64,000 nt of DNA from Candidatus Absconditabacterales bacterium (GCA_937923605.1 CALDTY010000003.1:124001-188000), one strand, 5' to 3'. Counted from the first letter of the stretch, positions 1-11,040 are shown. The notes: generated from the letters alone by a model not told the origin. Numbers and translations: made by a program.

Positions 1-298
1 TAATATTTGATATTGGTCAGGCTAAGGCAACTAGTAACTCATCTCTAATTGGATTTTTATAATAACTTGGGTTCACAATTACTGGTCTACCTCGTCAAAA
101 TCAAATTATAAAGATTAGTATAAATCAAATTGGATCGATATGAACAAGGGGATTTGGAGTTAGTCTACCTTGTAGCTTAGGAGTAGGGTCTCATAATTTC
201 GTACTAGTTCGAGCATGTGCAAATTCATGAATAGAAATCGATATAACAAAAGTTATTGCTAGGTATATCAATTGCATAATATCAAGATTAGCCAACAT
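1..298 (-). CDS. Site-2 protease family (M50) zinc metallopeptidase, partial
   Basis: Membrane-embedded zinc protease of the M50 family, cut by the window start so only about the first 99 residues are visible. The zinc-binding motif HEFAHA sits at residues 24-29 inside the first membrane helix, followed by a helix and the NP..HIDPIGF and GFGRGRPVIVNP segments that are typical of the short soluble-core M50 proteins found across bacteria. Several of its glycines are TGA codons. It begins one base after the stop of the upstream solute-binding protein gene, so the two are probably co-transcribed. Members cleave substrates within the membrane; the target here is unknown. The family call is firm, the role is not. 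Confidence 0.85.
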
Positions 299-299
299 C

Positions 300-2264
300 T
301 TATAAGTTTCTAATAAATGAAATGAAGTTCTTTCGTTGGAACACTTCTGATCGATCAATCGATGTGTGATTCACCATTGATATATCCTTTATGTAAGGTT
401 TTCTTCGTCATAGTACATATAATCTTTCTGGAAAAGGAGATATATCATATGATTCATTAATTAAGTATGATTCTAATTTTTTTCCAAGAATGATAAATGG
501 TATGTTTGCAGTATATAAAGTATCTAACCTAGATTTAACACGGGTTTTCTTTTCTTGAGATCCAAAGAAATATTCTTGAATAAGGGATCCCATTTCTTCA
601 CTTGTGAATCCAGATGGATTTATATAGCGATCTTCAGATAAGAATATATTTGATAGATCTCTTCTGAGTCACATATCTAATGTTCTGATCACTATATCAA
701 AATCTCAGGCTGATATCTTCCCATCTAATTCGTCTGTATTATCAAATCAAATAAATTCAAATAAGTATCATAAATCATTATTTTCCAATGTTTCTTTGAA
801 AATTTTGATACTAGTTGTATTGAGTTCATCTGAGAAATATAGAAATTTAAACTTCTTTTCAATTTCTTTTTCTACTTTTTCTTCATCTTCTTCTTTTTGA
901 TTGTCGTTTAAATACGCAATCTCAATCTTAAAGTTTTCTATCGTTCAATCATTATTAATTCAAACTATTTCGTACGTATTCTGTCAGGTAATTATGTTTC
1001 TAAATGTAGGATTTAGGTTGTAAGATGCTGATTTTGACGAAGTAGAATAAGATTCAGGTGTATATATAGGTCAATTATTATGTTTTATTGTGATAGTATC
1101 ATAAGCTTTTTCAAAAGATAAGCGCAGTGGAATACTAGTTCAAATAGCTGTATCAATATTGAAAATGTAACTTGGGTTATCTTGACCCAGAGTGATATTA
1201 GGTGGAACATCAAATAGTGTAGAGTCTGCTTCTTCAGCTTCATCAATTTCTAAAAAAGGATTTATCTCATTCTCTACCATTTCATCAATGCTATTAAACA
1301 AGAATTGGTCAGGGGCAATATCTGGGTTTCAAATGCTAGCGTTTATAAATAACTTTGCGAGATATGACCTTTGTTCTTTATTTATTTTGGAATCTAATGT
1401 GTTGAAAAATAATGTACTAAACTTGTTGCTGATGTATTTAACTCTATTAAATCATGGTATATCAATCTGTGAATGAACAAGATCTACAGTTCATGCTTTA
1501 TCTTCTGAATAGCTTACAATACCGTTGGTATCTTCAAAGTATTTCACTTGAAAGAATTTTAGATTAAAGTCTTCACATTGACTCAAATCAAATATCGCAC
1601 TATTTTTGTCGCTAGAATTAGTATTGAGTTGGTTGCAGGTGCTTGATATTAAATTGTTTGCAAATGTAGAAGTATACCATGAGTACTCTTGATTTGCTAG
1701 AATATGTTGAGGGAGAATAAAATTCGTAAAAAAGATCATATTGTCGATACTTGCTGAAGGAAAGGTGAAAATTAATTCTGATCCATTAACTTGTGAAGTA
1801 ATATTTTGATATTTTTCTAGATAAGGAAGATTTCGTATATTTTGTGTGAGAATAGTTATGTAAGTAAAATATACATCTTCAATAGTTAGTGGTTCACCAT
1901 CAGACCAAGTATATTTTGAAGGGACTGATACTGAAAAAGTTTGGTAATCATCAGTGGTTATGTCACATAATCAATTTTCATATTCTATTAATGATCCTGA
2001 GAATGATGGTTCAGTACAAGGTTGAAAAAGAAGATGTTGGAATAATTTATCATCATCTTTTTCTGATGCATAAGGCAGAAAGGTGATTGGTGAAGTTGTA
2101 GCTTCCAAAAAAGTTCCTCATTTTCATCAGGATAAACCACCAAAAGAAGAGGCATATAAATAGAAAACATGAAGCCCTAACAACAATCGTAGGGCTATAA
2201 GTCATCAATATATATATTTCTTTAGTATTATTTGACTTGTATCAAATAGATTAGTTATTTGCAT
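300..2264 (-). CDS. ABC transporter substrate-binding protein, family 5 (oligopeptide type)
   Basis: Predicted peptide-binding protein of the SBP_bac_5 (OppA/DppA) family, 654 residues, usual length for the family. A cytoplasmic stub and one membrane helix (about residues 17-40) anchor it; no lipobox is visible. The family signature is at residues 120-134 (WSDGEPLTIEDV followed by YFTY). The gene is readable only with TGA as glycine, with many such codons. The start at 2264 lies within the 3' end of secG (14-base overlap in another frame), and a stop codon is found a short way upstream in frame. It would capture oligopeptides at the cell surface, useful for an organism with few biosynthetic genes; the permease and ATPase genes are not in the window. 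Confidence 0.82.
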
Positions 2265-2481
2265 ATGGTAGTATGATAGAACTAAGAACAAAAATAATAC
2301 TTGTTACATAAGCAACTTTTTTCAAAGTTCACTCAACAGATTTTTTTGATCCATAATCTCATGCTCATCAACCGAATCATGCAATTCAAGCTCATAATCA
2401 TCATTTAGGACTCATCATAAGTACTGATCATACAAATAATATTCACGAAACGATAAGGATAATAATTAACATAGTTCTCAT
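2251..2481 (-). CDS. secG: Preprotein translocase subunit SecG
   Basis: Small subunit of the SecYEG channel, 76 residues. It has two membrane helices (about residues 3-22 and 50-72) joined by the glycine-rich SecG loop: SPKGGLGAGIAGFGGG, then DYGSKKSVEGTLKKVAYVTS. Nearly all the loop glycines are TGA codons, so the gene is invisible under the standard code. SecG aids passage of preproteins through SecYE. The downstream solute-binding protein gene overlaps its last codons. Another ATG lies three codons inside (2472); 2481 was chosen as the longer start. Confidence 0.85.
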
Positions 2482-2627
2482 TTAGATTTTTTCACGAGTA
2501 AAAAAGTTGTTCAAATGTAATTATCTGCAGGTATTTTGCAAATGTAAACACTATATTCTCTGATAACCATTTTGAAATATAAAACTATGTTCACACTTGT
2601 ATTCTTTCTCTTATTGGGTACAAGATA

Positions 2628-2952
2628 TATTCTCATGAGATGATGCTCCGTAAGGAGAGGAAAGTCCCAGCATCATACAACTAAAAGTAGCTAACGGCTA
2701 TTGGATGTTTCGACCAAAGGAACGTGCCACAGAGACTATACTACCAATCTATTTATAGATTGTGAAAGGTGAAAAGAGCAGGTGTAATATTATGTATTGC
2801 TACTGTAACTGAACTTTGATGATGTCAAAGTCAGTGGTAAACCCTTTTTGATGCAAGCTTACTTCGAAAGAGGGTAGTGCTAGATTCCTAATAAAATTAG
2901 GACGAGAGAAATATTATCTAAATACAGAACTGGGCTTATGTAGTGAGAAATT
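2628..2952 (+). ncRNA. rnpB: RNase P RNA (M1 RNA)
   Basis: Catalytic RNA that trims the 5' leader of tRNA precursors. The universally conserved P4 5' strand region GAGGAAAGTCCC is at 2657-2668 and the matching 3' conserved segment ACAGAACTGGGCTTAT at 2924-2939. A P1-type closing stem is formed by TTCTCA (2630-2635) with TGAGAA (2944-2949). Total length is about 320 nt, shorter than the roughly 380 nt of E. coli. A terminator follows immediately. Ends are estimated from the P1 stem. Confidence 0.92.
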
Positions 2953-2978
2953 AAAAGAAGCTTATGCTTCTTTTTTTT
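2953..2978 (+). terminator. Intrinsic terminator of rnpB
   Basis: Nine-base stem AAAAGAAGC/GCTTCTTTT with a TTAT loop and a run of T residues directly after the rnpB 3' end. Confidence 0.8.
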
Positions 2979-3118
2979 ATTGAGTCAATAATAATGCAAG
3001 CGATTATGTATAATCTTGATTTCGCAAGTATATTGTATGTTTAGTTTGATGATTTTTGCTTTTATTGCAGACTAATAGTATAGTAATATTACTTTAAAAC
3101 ATAAAAAAATAAAACATA

Positions 3119-3961
3119 ATGAAAACAAAAATGAATATATTTACTGTACTGTGACGCGAATTACTTATGTTTATATGAGTAATTGCTGCAGTTTGCATAC
3201 TTTGAGTAAGTACAATGTACTATAAAGCTATTTTTATAGCTGCAAAAGATATTATATCACCAATATCAAAAACTCAAAACATAGAAACAAGTTCCTTCGA
3301 AATGCCTAATCTTGAACAAGATATATTGCTGGCAAATGCTGAAGTTGATGAATTACTTTCTGAAATAAAGTATCGTTGATCTCAATCAAATCATCCTAGC
3401 TCAATTCAAGATTATATGGACTCAAAATTAAATGATTATGAATTTTCATTTAATGATTTGCCACCTTGAAGAAGGATTCTGATACATTCTATTGAAGTTG
3501 ATGCTCCTATTGTTGATGTTCCTTATGCAAGTGATGATAAGTTGCAAAATGGAGACTTTGACCAAGAATTAAGAGAATGAGTAGTTAAATACCCATTTAC
3601 TGCAGAGCCTTGAGATAAATGAAATTCTCTTATTTTTTGACATTCAAGTGTGACAGCATGGGAGGACGCCCAGAATCCTTTTTGATACGTCTTTTATAAA
3701 CTCCAAGACTTAGAAGCTTGAGAAAAGTTTGATGTGATATGGGATGGACAATTGTACTCATATCAAATACACGACAAAGTCATTAAGTTACCTAAAGATG
3801 TTGGTGCAGAAATAGAAAAATATGATCAAGCATGAGAAAAATTTTTAACATTAATGGCTTGTTACCCTAGATTGACAGACGCAAAAAGAATTTTGGTAAG
3901 AGCTAAGCAAATCAATAAACACAAAAATCATTATGGAAATATTTTAGCTATGAATAATTAG
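3119..3961 (+). CDS. Sortase family transpeptidase
   Basis: Class D/E-like sortase of 280 residues that would attach proteins to cell wall or link pilin subunits at the outer membrane face. One N-terminal membrane helix (about residues 12-34) anchors it. The catalytic residues are visible: histidine at 175 in FGHSSVT, cysteine at 248 in TLMACYP (the TLxTC-type motif), and arginine at about 257 or 261 in DAKRILVRA. Preceding PGDKGNSLIFGHS and later KLQDL..GE are typical sortase segments. Many glycines are TGA. The next gene, a wall protein, starts 30 bases later. No obvious LPXTG substrate is seen in the window. Confidence 0.88.
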
Positions 3962-3990
3962 GATATTTTTAAGTATTTTGGAATAAAGGC

Positions 3991-5844
3991 ATGAAAAAAA
4001 GTGTTTTAATAATAGCTTTAATAATATTGTTTCCTGCATTTGTGATTGGTCAAAATGAATTTTCTGAGTTTCAAATTTTCAAAGAAGATATTATAAACGA
4101 AGTATATGAAAATGATGAGTATACTCCGTTGATGGACATGAACCAAGCAAAAAAGGATTTAGCGCAATTAACTAGATCCTATGATGATTTGGTGAGTTCA
4201 GTTAAAGTTCTTCAATCTAGAAAATCATCTATGTCAAAGCATTATAATAATGCAAGAGTGTCAGCTCATGCTACACTTCAAGACATGGTTGAAACTCAAG
4301 AGGCATTAACTAAAAGACAAACCCAAGTAACTCTTTCGTTGAATAAAGTGCGTGAATTAGAAGATGATATTGAGCTTCTTTCTCAAGACATAGAAATTTC
4401 TAAAAAACATATTTGAACGTATTCAAAATTTTTATTTAAAACATTAAACGATTTCTATCTAAGTTCTGACGAATTAAGTAGTTTAAAGGTATTAACAAAA
4501 TCAGAAAGTGTCGCTCATACGTTGGGATCAGAGGATATAAGTTCTCTTTTATATCAATGATTAGAAAAGACATTTTTAAAGATGAAACAGTTAACTAATC
4601 AATACGATCAAACTTTACATGAAATACAATCATCAATTGCTAATTATCATTTTGAAATAGAAAATTATCAGAAAGATCTAAATAATCTTAAACAACAAAG
4701 TGATCATGTTGAGCAATTATTAAGTTTTTTAGAAGAGGATAAAAACTTTTTGGAAGATCAGATAGATAATTTTGAGAAATCTGAAAAAAACTTACAGTAC
4801 CAGATTGATCGTATGGATAAAATCACAAGTGAAACAACAAAGTTTTTAGATGAAAACAAAGAAGTAGCAAATTTATTATCAAAAGACGACAAACAAAATT
4901 GATCTGATTATTTTTCTCGACCCATACGTATTCCTGAATTACCAAAATATTCTTTAAAAGACGCTCTTTATGAAAATACTCAATGACTAGTTCTTCCAAC
5001 TGAACAATGACAAGAGATATATGCTCCAGCGCCATGAATTGTTTATAAAGTGCAAGCTGTAGCTGATGTTTGATTAAATCGAGTGATCCTGCTTCACAAA
5101 TATTGATATACTTCTGTTATTCTGCCGCTTTCAGATGTTTTCGTTAGAACAGGAGATGTTGTTAAAAGGTGAGAAATTATATGACGTGCATGAGGTAAAC
5201 CATGAACAATTGGTGCTTGATTAGACAGTTCTGAATCACATTTATATTTTGAGATATTAAAAAATAGTGATTCAATAGATCCACTTTTAGTTATGGATTT
5301 GAGTGTTTTTCAATCAATTGACGATTTACAAGAGAGATATCATCTAAAATGGAAACAAGATTTTATTGCTAGAAATATAGATTTATCCAATTTGCCAAAA
5401 TTGCAATGAGATTCAGTTCAAGAAAGAAGGGATTATTTTTTGAGTAGAAGTTGAAATTCTATATTTTCAGATCCTTGATTATGGGTAAACGCTTCTAAGT
5501 GAACTGGAATTGATCCAATGTTTTGAATTTGTATTGGCGCAGCTGAAACAAGTTACAAAAATTTTAAGTCATGAAATAATATTGGAAATGTTTGAAATGA
5601 TGATAGTGGGAATACGATAGTTTACAATTCACCTCTGTCGTGAGTAGCAGCTATTTTTAAAACGCTCTCTAATCAATATCTAGGTGGATATATGACTATG
5701 GATCAGCTTTCAAGATACGGTAACAAAGATTCATACATCTATGCTTCTGATCCCATTAATCGACAAAAGAACATCATGAGATGTTTATCAATGATATATG
5801 AAGTGAATGTAACAGAAGAATATTTCTATAGAGTATTAAATTAA
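3991..5844 (+). CDS. Coiled-coil LytM (M23)-like protein with C-terminal lysozyme-like domain
   Basis: Secreted 617-residue envelope protein. A signal peptide (MKKSVLIIALIILFPAFVIG) is followed by a long coiled coil (about residues 45-305), a LytM/M23-type beta domain (about 335-450, with GDVVKRGEIIGRAGG) and a C-terminal domain with GAAETSYKNFKSGNNIGNVGND and YLGGYMTMDQLSRYG, which resembles glucosaminidase or transglycosylase-like lysozyme folds. The order coiled coil then LytM recalls EnvC. The LytM zinc ligands look lost: the usual HLH is HLYFE and the expected first histidine is absent. So the LytM part probably binds rather than cuts, while the C-terminal glutamate could be catalytic. 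It follows the sortase gene. Confidence 0.75.
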
Positions 5845-5974
5845 TTGTCATAAGTATATTTCAACTTGTCAACTAAATAATGATATACTGCTTAATAATT
5901 TGACAAAAAACCACCTATTCACTAGAATTATATTGTTCAACGATTGTTGTTTATTTTATTCTCTATATAGAAAC

Positions 5975-6415
5975 ATGTTGAAGAAATTGTTTATGTGACT
6001 TGCTGTGTCAGTATTCACATTAGGAACTATCTGAATAGGTTCGTCTCAATTCGTAAGAGGTACAAACAGTATTCTGGATCCAGTAGGTGATACAGGAGAA
6101 ACTGAAAATCTTGAACTTATTGGTGCTGGTTCAGGACAATGAGACTCGTTTGCAAATGTTGTAAGAGGTTTCATTAACTGGACGCTAGGTATTCTAGCAC
6201 TTATTGCTCTTATTATCTTGCTACGAGGTGGTTTCCAAATGGTTACTGCAGCAGGTGATGAAGAAAAGTACAAGAAATGATTTACTATTTTGAAGCAAGC
6301 TGCGTTATGATTAGCAATGATCGGTGTAGCATGGTTTATTATTAGTCTTATCTTCTTCGTGATTAATATTGCAGGTAGAGGAGGTGAAAACACTTCTGGA
6401 TCTACAGCTGGATAA
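5975..6415 (+). CDS. VirB2/TrbC-like pilin 1
   Basis: 146-residue membrane pilin-like protein. A signal-type helix (residues 5-24) is followed by a short acidic loop and two long hydrophobic helices (about 72-93 and 107-133) around the cytoplasmic loop GDEEKYKKGFTILKQA. This arrangement, with FINWTLGILALIALI and GGFQMVTAAG, is that of VirB2/TrbC pilins of type IV secretion systems, which assemble into conjugative or DNA-transfer pili. First of three paralogues in the block. It shares a stretch of identical DNA with the second copy. Confidence 0.75.
6173..6207 (+). repeat. 35-bp exact direct repeat shared with pilin 2
   Basis: Identical to 6704-6738, including synonymous positions, and encodes the INWTLGILALIA segment of both pilins. 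The flanking codons differ freely, so the identity suggests recent local gene conversion or duplication. Confidence 0.85.
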
Positions 6416-6511
6416 TTATCCATCGATGAAGTATATCTTTGATGGCTGGCTCGTTTGAGTCAGCTATCTAGTGATATGTTTTGTGAGTATAATTTTATTT
6501 TCTATGATGCA

Positions 6512-6946
6512 ATGAAACAGTGACTAAAAGTAATATTGGGTACTCTTGTTACATGATTATTTTTTTGAATATCCTTTGCACAATTAGATAACAAAGATAA
6601 TCCATTTACAGATCCAAAAGACGCTTGAAGTGCAGATCAAGTATGACTTATTGGTACAGATGAATGACAGTGAGATTCTTTGATTAATGTTATCAAGTGA
6701 TTTATTAACTGGACGCTAGGTATTCTAGCACTTATTGCATTGATTGTATTATTGCGATGAGGGTTTCAAATGGTAACAGCTGCATGAGACGAAGAAAAAT
6801 ATAAGAAAGGTTGGACTATTTTGAAACAAGCCGCAATTTGATTAGTAATTATTGGACTTGCTTGGTTTATTATAAGTTTAATCTTTCGATTAATTAACTT
6901 AACCTCAACTGAAGCAGAATGAACCTCAGGAAGCACGAGAAACTAA
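6512..6946 (+). CDS. VirB2/TrbC-like pilin 2
   Basis: 144-residue paralogue of the preceding pilin with the same layout: N-terminal signal helix ending near ISFAQ, a variable acidic loop, two membrane helices flanking GDEEKYKKGWTILKQA, and a short polar tail. It uses far more TGA glycine codons than pilin 1 (for example GGF is TGA-GGG-TTT here and GGT-GGT-TTC there) although the proteins are very alike. An upstream ATG pair at 6504-6509 is in a frame that soon stops, so ATG 6512 was chosen. Confidence 0.75.
6704..6738 (+). repeat. 35-bp exact direct repeat shared with pilin 1
   Basis: Second copy of the repeat at 6173-6207. Confidence 0.85.
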
Positions 6947-6969
6947 ACCATTTATTTGATATAAATCTT

Positions 6970-7140
6970 ATGAATCTTTCAAAAGATCAGCTACAAGAAT
7001 TAGTGAAACAAAAGACTAAGAGAAATGTTCTTGCAAGAGAGTTTCTCCTTAAGATGAAAAGAACACGCAAGTTGGGTAAAGAAATTCAAGTTAAAGTGGA
7101 GGATGATAAAGTCGCAAATCAATTACTGAAAGATATGTAA
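6970..7140 (+). CDS. Small charged hypothetical protein
   Basis: 56-residue, lysine-rich and probably helical protein starting MNLSKDQLQELVKQ. I do not recognise it. An in-frame ATG at 6919 would lengthen it by 17 residues but overlaps the end of pilin 2, so the internal ATG is preferred. It has few glycines and thus no code information. It lies between pilin 2 and the Por-domain protein in the same orientation, probably in one transcript. Confidence 0.5.
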   Translation: MNLSKDQLQELVKQKTKRNVLAREFLLKMKRTRKLGKEIQVKVEDDKVANQLLKDM

Positions 7141-7164
7141 ATTTTATTGTTCACTAAAAATAAA

Positions 7165-7998
7165 ATGCCAGATTTCGAACATCCAGATATTCAGGAAGTT
7201 AGTGAGAAGATTGATACTTCTGAGAACTTAGATCAAACAATTGATGTGTTGTATGATTTACTTTTAAAATTGGATGAAGAGTATGATGAATTATCTTCTG
7301 ATATTGAGACCGAATCTAATAAAATGATACTTGAATTAAATGCAGTAATGTCTGTTTTAACAAGTGATATAATCATTCCATATCTTCAACTTGATGCTTG
7401 AATATCAGATTATTTCCTTGAAGCTACAGCATTAAGACATATGTTTTTTGATTTCTTAGTTGATTGAAATATTGATGAAGATCTTATGAATAGTATGCCA
7501 GAGATGAAAGAAAGTAGAAGGACAAGAATTGAAGAAATCAGAAATCTTAAACCGACATTCAAGGTTTATCCAAATCCGGTAACAGATGTGTTAAATGTGA
7601 CAGTAGATTTTCCCTATAAAATATTGAAAGACAGATCTGGAATTTCATTCCAAGTAGTGGAAATTGGAGGAGGATCAGATATATGAGAATTTGATATATA
7701 TAGTCACTTGCCAGAAATTAATAACGAATGATTTGATAATAGCACTAATGCAAGTGCTAGTTCTGCAAACATGAGAGTTTGAATCTTTGATCTACAGGGC
7801 AACAAAATACTAGATGCATCTCCTACGGTAGATAGTCATTGAAATGTATGAATCCAGGAAGATGTTTCAAATTTACCATCTGGTTGATATGTTATACGTA
7901 TGGAAATTCCTTGAATGGATACAATAGGACCATCTTATACCGAAATTTCTGATGATATTACGAACTGAGTCTATACATCACAATTTATAAAAATATAA
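7165..7998 (+). CDS. Protein with Por-type (T9SS type A) C-terminal sorting domain
   Basis: 277-residue protein. The N-terminal half (residues 1-125) is acidic and helical with no recognised domain and no clear signal peptide. The C-terminal half matches the type IX secretion sorting domain: YPNPVTDVLNV from residue 135, then VGIFDLQGNKIL, DVSNLPSGGYVIRMEI and a final YTSQFIKI. Such domains guide proteins through the T9SS of Bacteroidota, a system not otherwise known in this group. TGA glycines are used (for example in the GGY turn), so the gene is resident in this code. A TTG at 7147 could also start it; ATG 7165 is preferred. It sits between pilin genes. Confidence 0.65.
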
Positions 7999-8016
7999 TG
8001 CATTTATTTATTATTT

Positions 8017-8484
8017 ATGATGAAATTCTTTTGAAAAGTTTTAGTTGCAAGCTTATTTTCTAGCATCATCTTTTGATGATTGATTTTTGCTACTGTGCAA
8101 CAACCAACTGAAGAATGATTTTGAAGTGTAAAAATAGTCACTGATACATGAGGAATTAAGTTGGCTTGAACTGATAAAGATCAGGACACAAATATAATAG
8201 ATGCTATAAAGTGATTCATAAATTGGACTCTGTGAATCCTATGATTAGTTGCTGTGATAATGTTGTTATGGTGATGATTTGTTATGTTGACGGCAGTAGG
8301 TAATGAACGTTTCTGATCTTGATTTACAATTGTTAAAAATGCGTTACTGTGACTAGTGATTATTTGATTTGCCTGGTTTATCGCAAGTATTATCTTTTGG
8401 ATAACAAATCTCCTTGCGCAAGATTCTGAATGAAAATCAGCAGGAACAACATCGATTGTTATGCCATATATGCAAGAATATTAA
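8017..8484 (+). CDS. VirB2/TrbC-like pilin 3
   Basis: 155-residue third pilin paralogue, more diverged: signal helix to about residue 26, then IKGFINWTLGILGLVAVIMLLWGGFVMLTA-type first helix, loop GNERFGSGFTIVKNA, second helix GLVIIGFAWFIASIIFWITNLL and a longer tail. Nearly all glycines are TGA. The start is one of two adjacent ATGs (8017 or 8020). It probably forms part of the same surface appendage as pilins 1 and 2. Confidence 0.72.
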
Positions 8485-8583
8485 AGAAGTTTTTGAATAA
8501 TGAGTGAATTAGTTTGTAAAAGTAGACTTGTTATCTAGTGATTTTTTTCTATTCTCTTTAGCATTTGCAATTAATCTAATGTT

Positions 8584-11001
8584 GTGATTAAAAATCGTAT
8601 AAAAAAGTATCTTAAGAAGATAAAGCAGCATATAAAATCAACATCACAAGAAACTAATGTGATGATCTTTTTTAGTATTTTATTTGCCTTAATTTTTTTG
8701 AGAATTTCTTTTCTACAAGTCATTCAGGCAGCAGCATATGAAGAAAGATTAATAGATCAGCATTATACAAAGTCATCATTGAGTGCAGATAGGGGAAATA
8801 TCTTTGTTACTGATAAGTCTTGAGAAAAAATTCAGCTCACGAATAATGTAGATCTGTACACAATATATGTGGACCCAAAATTCATAGTTGATAAAGATCA
8901 ATTTATACAAGATATTGCACCAGTAATTTATGATCATTTATGTGTTTTTAATGAACTAGATCAGCCTACATTATTAGAATGTCTTCAAAATTTAGAATAT
9001 TTTACTAAAGAGCAGATTCTCCCAAAAAAGAGATATATTTTTTATACATCCTGATCAAATGCTATTGATATAGACGTTTCTCAGGATGGTCAAATTTATC
9101 AAGAAGAACTTCAAGATACACTGGCATTAGCTTCGAGTGGTTGGGTATATGAACATATAGTTGATCATTTGTTTGATGCAATAAAGATCTGAATTAGAGA
9201 GAAAAATTACGTGTGAAATTTTGCTGAGTATCCAGAACTCTTGAAAGAACTAGATGAATTAGATTTTCCTTTTTTGGAAATAATAGAGGATAGCTTTGTT
9301 TATATAGTCCCAAACAAAGTAATTAATAGACAAGCATGATCCGATGCATTAGTGCTTTCTCGTGTTTTAAAGAAGCATACTGATACAGAATACGATACAG
9401 ATTACATTAAAACAAGTCTATTTGTGCCCAGAGAAAATAGATATGTCCGCTTAATTACATGAATTAACGCATCATTAGTAGATAGTATCATAAAAATGAA
9501 AGACGAAAATTACGATATTCGAGTAGAGAACAAAAAAACATCTGAATTTCCTCGCTTGCACGGAGTATGATTTGAAAAATCTCAAAGAAGATATTATCCC
9601 TATGATACGTTTATGTCTCATTTGGTTTGATATGTGGACTCTTCTGGAGATAGTTATTATTGAGTAGAAGAATACTTTAATGATATTTTGGCTTGAAAGG
9701 ATGGAAAAATTGTTGGGCTTGCAACACCATGGATATGACAGGTGTGATCGAATAACATCGTAGTAGAGAAACCAAAGGATTGATCTGATGTATATTTAAC
9801 TATCGATCCAATTGTGCAAAAAGAACTAGAATCTCTTGTACAAAGATACCACTGATACTATAATGCTGATTCAATTGCAATGACAGTAATGGACCCACAT
9901 ACCTGAAAAGTTGAGTCAATGATCAACTATCCAACGTTTAATCCAAATACTTTTGATGAAGAATATGAATTAGAACCACTAACAAAGTGATATAGATATC
10001 TATTAGAGGATTCTACTCGTGTGGAATATCCATTATATGTGCTGTCATGAGACGTTGTTTCTCTTGCTACCACAGAACAAAGAGATGATTTGACTCTGCC
10101 AAAGTATTTCTTCAAAAACTTTTTAGGACCACAAATATTTGTAAATAAGAATATAAGTTATCCATATGAACCAGGTAGTATATTTAAGGCATTAACATTA
10201 TGAATTTGAATCGATAGTGACTCATTGGATATGTATGAAATGTATAATGATCCTGGTATTGTTAAAGTCGGACAATTTACTATTGCAAATATAGAATCGA
10301 GATGTTCATGAGATCATACGTTTCTTCATGCATTGGCATTTTCTTGTAATGTGTGAATGGTAAGGATGGCTCAAAAAATGATGAAGTATGTGTTCTATTC
10401 TTATTTAGAAAAGTTATGATTTGGTCAATTATCATGAATCGAACTTGCAAACGAAGAAGCATGAACACTTCCAGATTTTAACGTTGTATCGAAAGCAAGA
10501 TTTTTCAATAATACCTATGGACAATGAATCTTAACCACACCATTGCAGATGGCTGCAGCATATTCTTCACTTGTGAACTGATGATGGTATATCGCTCCCA
10601 CAATTGTAGAGAATATCTACGATAAGCAAAAGAAACGTTACTTAGAAATAGCAAACAAGAAAAAACAAAAGGTATTTACCTCAACTACTAGTGATGATAT
10701 GAGAAAAGCATTGGTAAATGTTGTCACTCATGGAGCTTTGGCAGAAGAAGTGTATATGCCATGATATAGTTTGTGATGAAAAACATGAACATCGGAGATT
10801 GCTTATCAATGAGTGTATCGTAAAGGAGAGTGATGGACAAATACTTCATTTGTTGGAATAGTTACTGCTACTGATGTAAATTATGTTGTAGCAATTCAAA
10901 TTAGACGTCCAAGAAGTTCTCAACGATGATTGGATACAGCTTGAAGATTATTCTACCAAGCTGCAGAATTTTTGTTAGCATATAATCAGATAGAACAATA
11001 G
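8584..11001 (+). CDS. Class B penicillin-binding protein (PBP2/FtsI family transpeptidase)
   Basis: Peptidoglycan D,D-transpeptidase, 805 residues, single membrane anchor (about residues 24-42). The dimerisation region begins with LSADRGNIFVTD. Catalytic motifs are all present: SIFK at 532-535 (nucleophile S532), SCN at 587-589 and KTG at 733-735 in GGKTGTSE, where the motif glycine is TGA. It is longer than most PBP2/FtsI because of extended segments in the pedestal and after the SRG-like region. Start is GTG 8584: an in-frame stop lies 12 bases upstream and the nearby ATG 8579 is in a frame that stops at once. Works in wall elongation or division. Confidence 0.9.
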
Positions 11002-11012
11002 TTTATATAATA

Positions 11013-11040
11013 TTGACAAAGTGATTGTTATCATTATAAG
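11013..11040 (+). promoter_or_regulatory. Promoter, TTGACA-N16-TATAAG
   Basis: A sigma-70-like promoter in the gap after the PBP gene, about 80 bases ahead of the DsbA-like gene. The same TTGACA-A-rich-TATAAN layout recurs at 37229, 41656 and 60669. Confidence 0.6.

Noticed and set aside
6919-6969. Longer start for the small protein after pilin 2
   Set aside because: Would overlap the coding end of pilin 2; the internal ATG at 6970 is clear of it.
8584-11001. Many short adjacent standard-code frames that look like a decayed PBP pseudogene
   Set aside because: All breaks are TGA at glycine positions; in code 25 the protein is complete with intact motifs. The same holds for ileS, gyrB, SufB, TsaD and DUF389.
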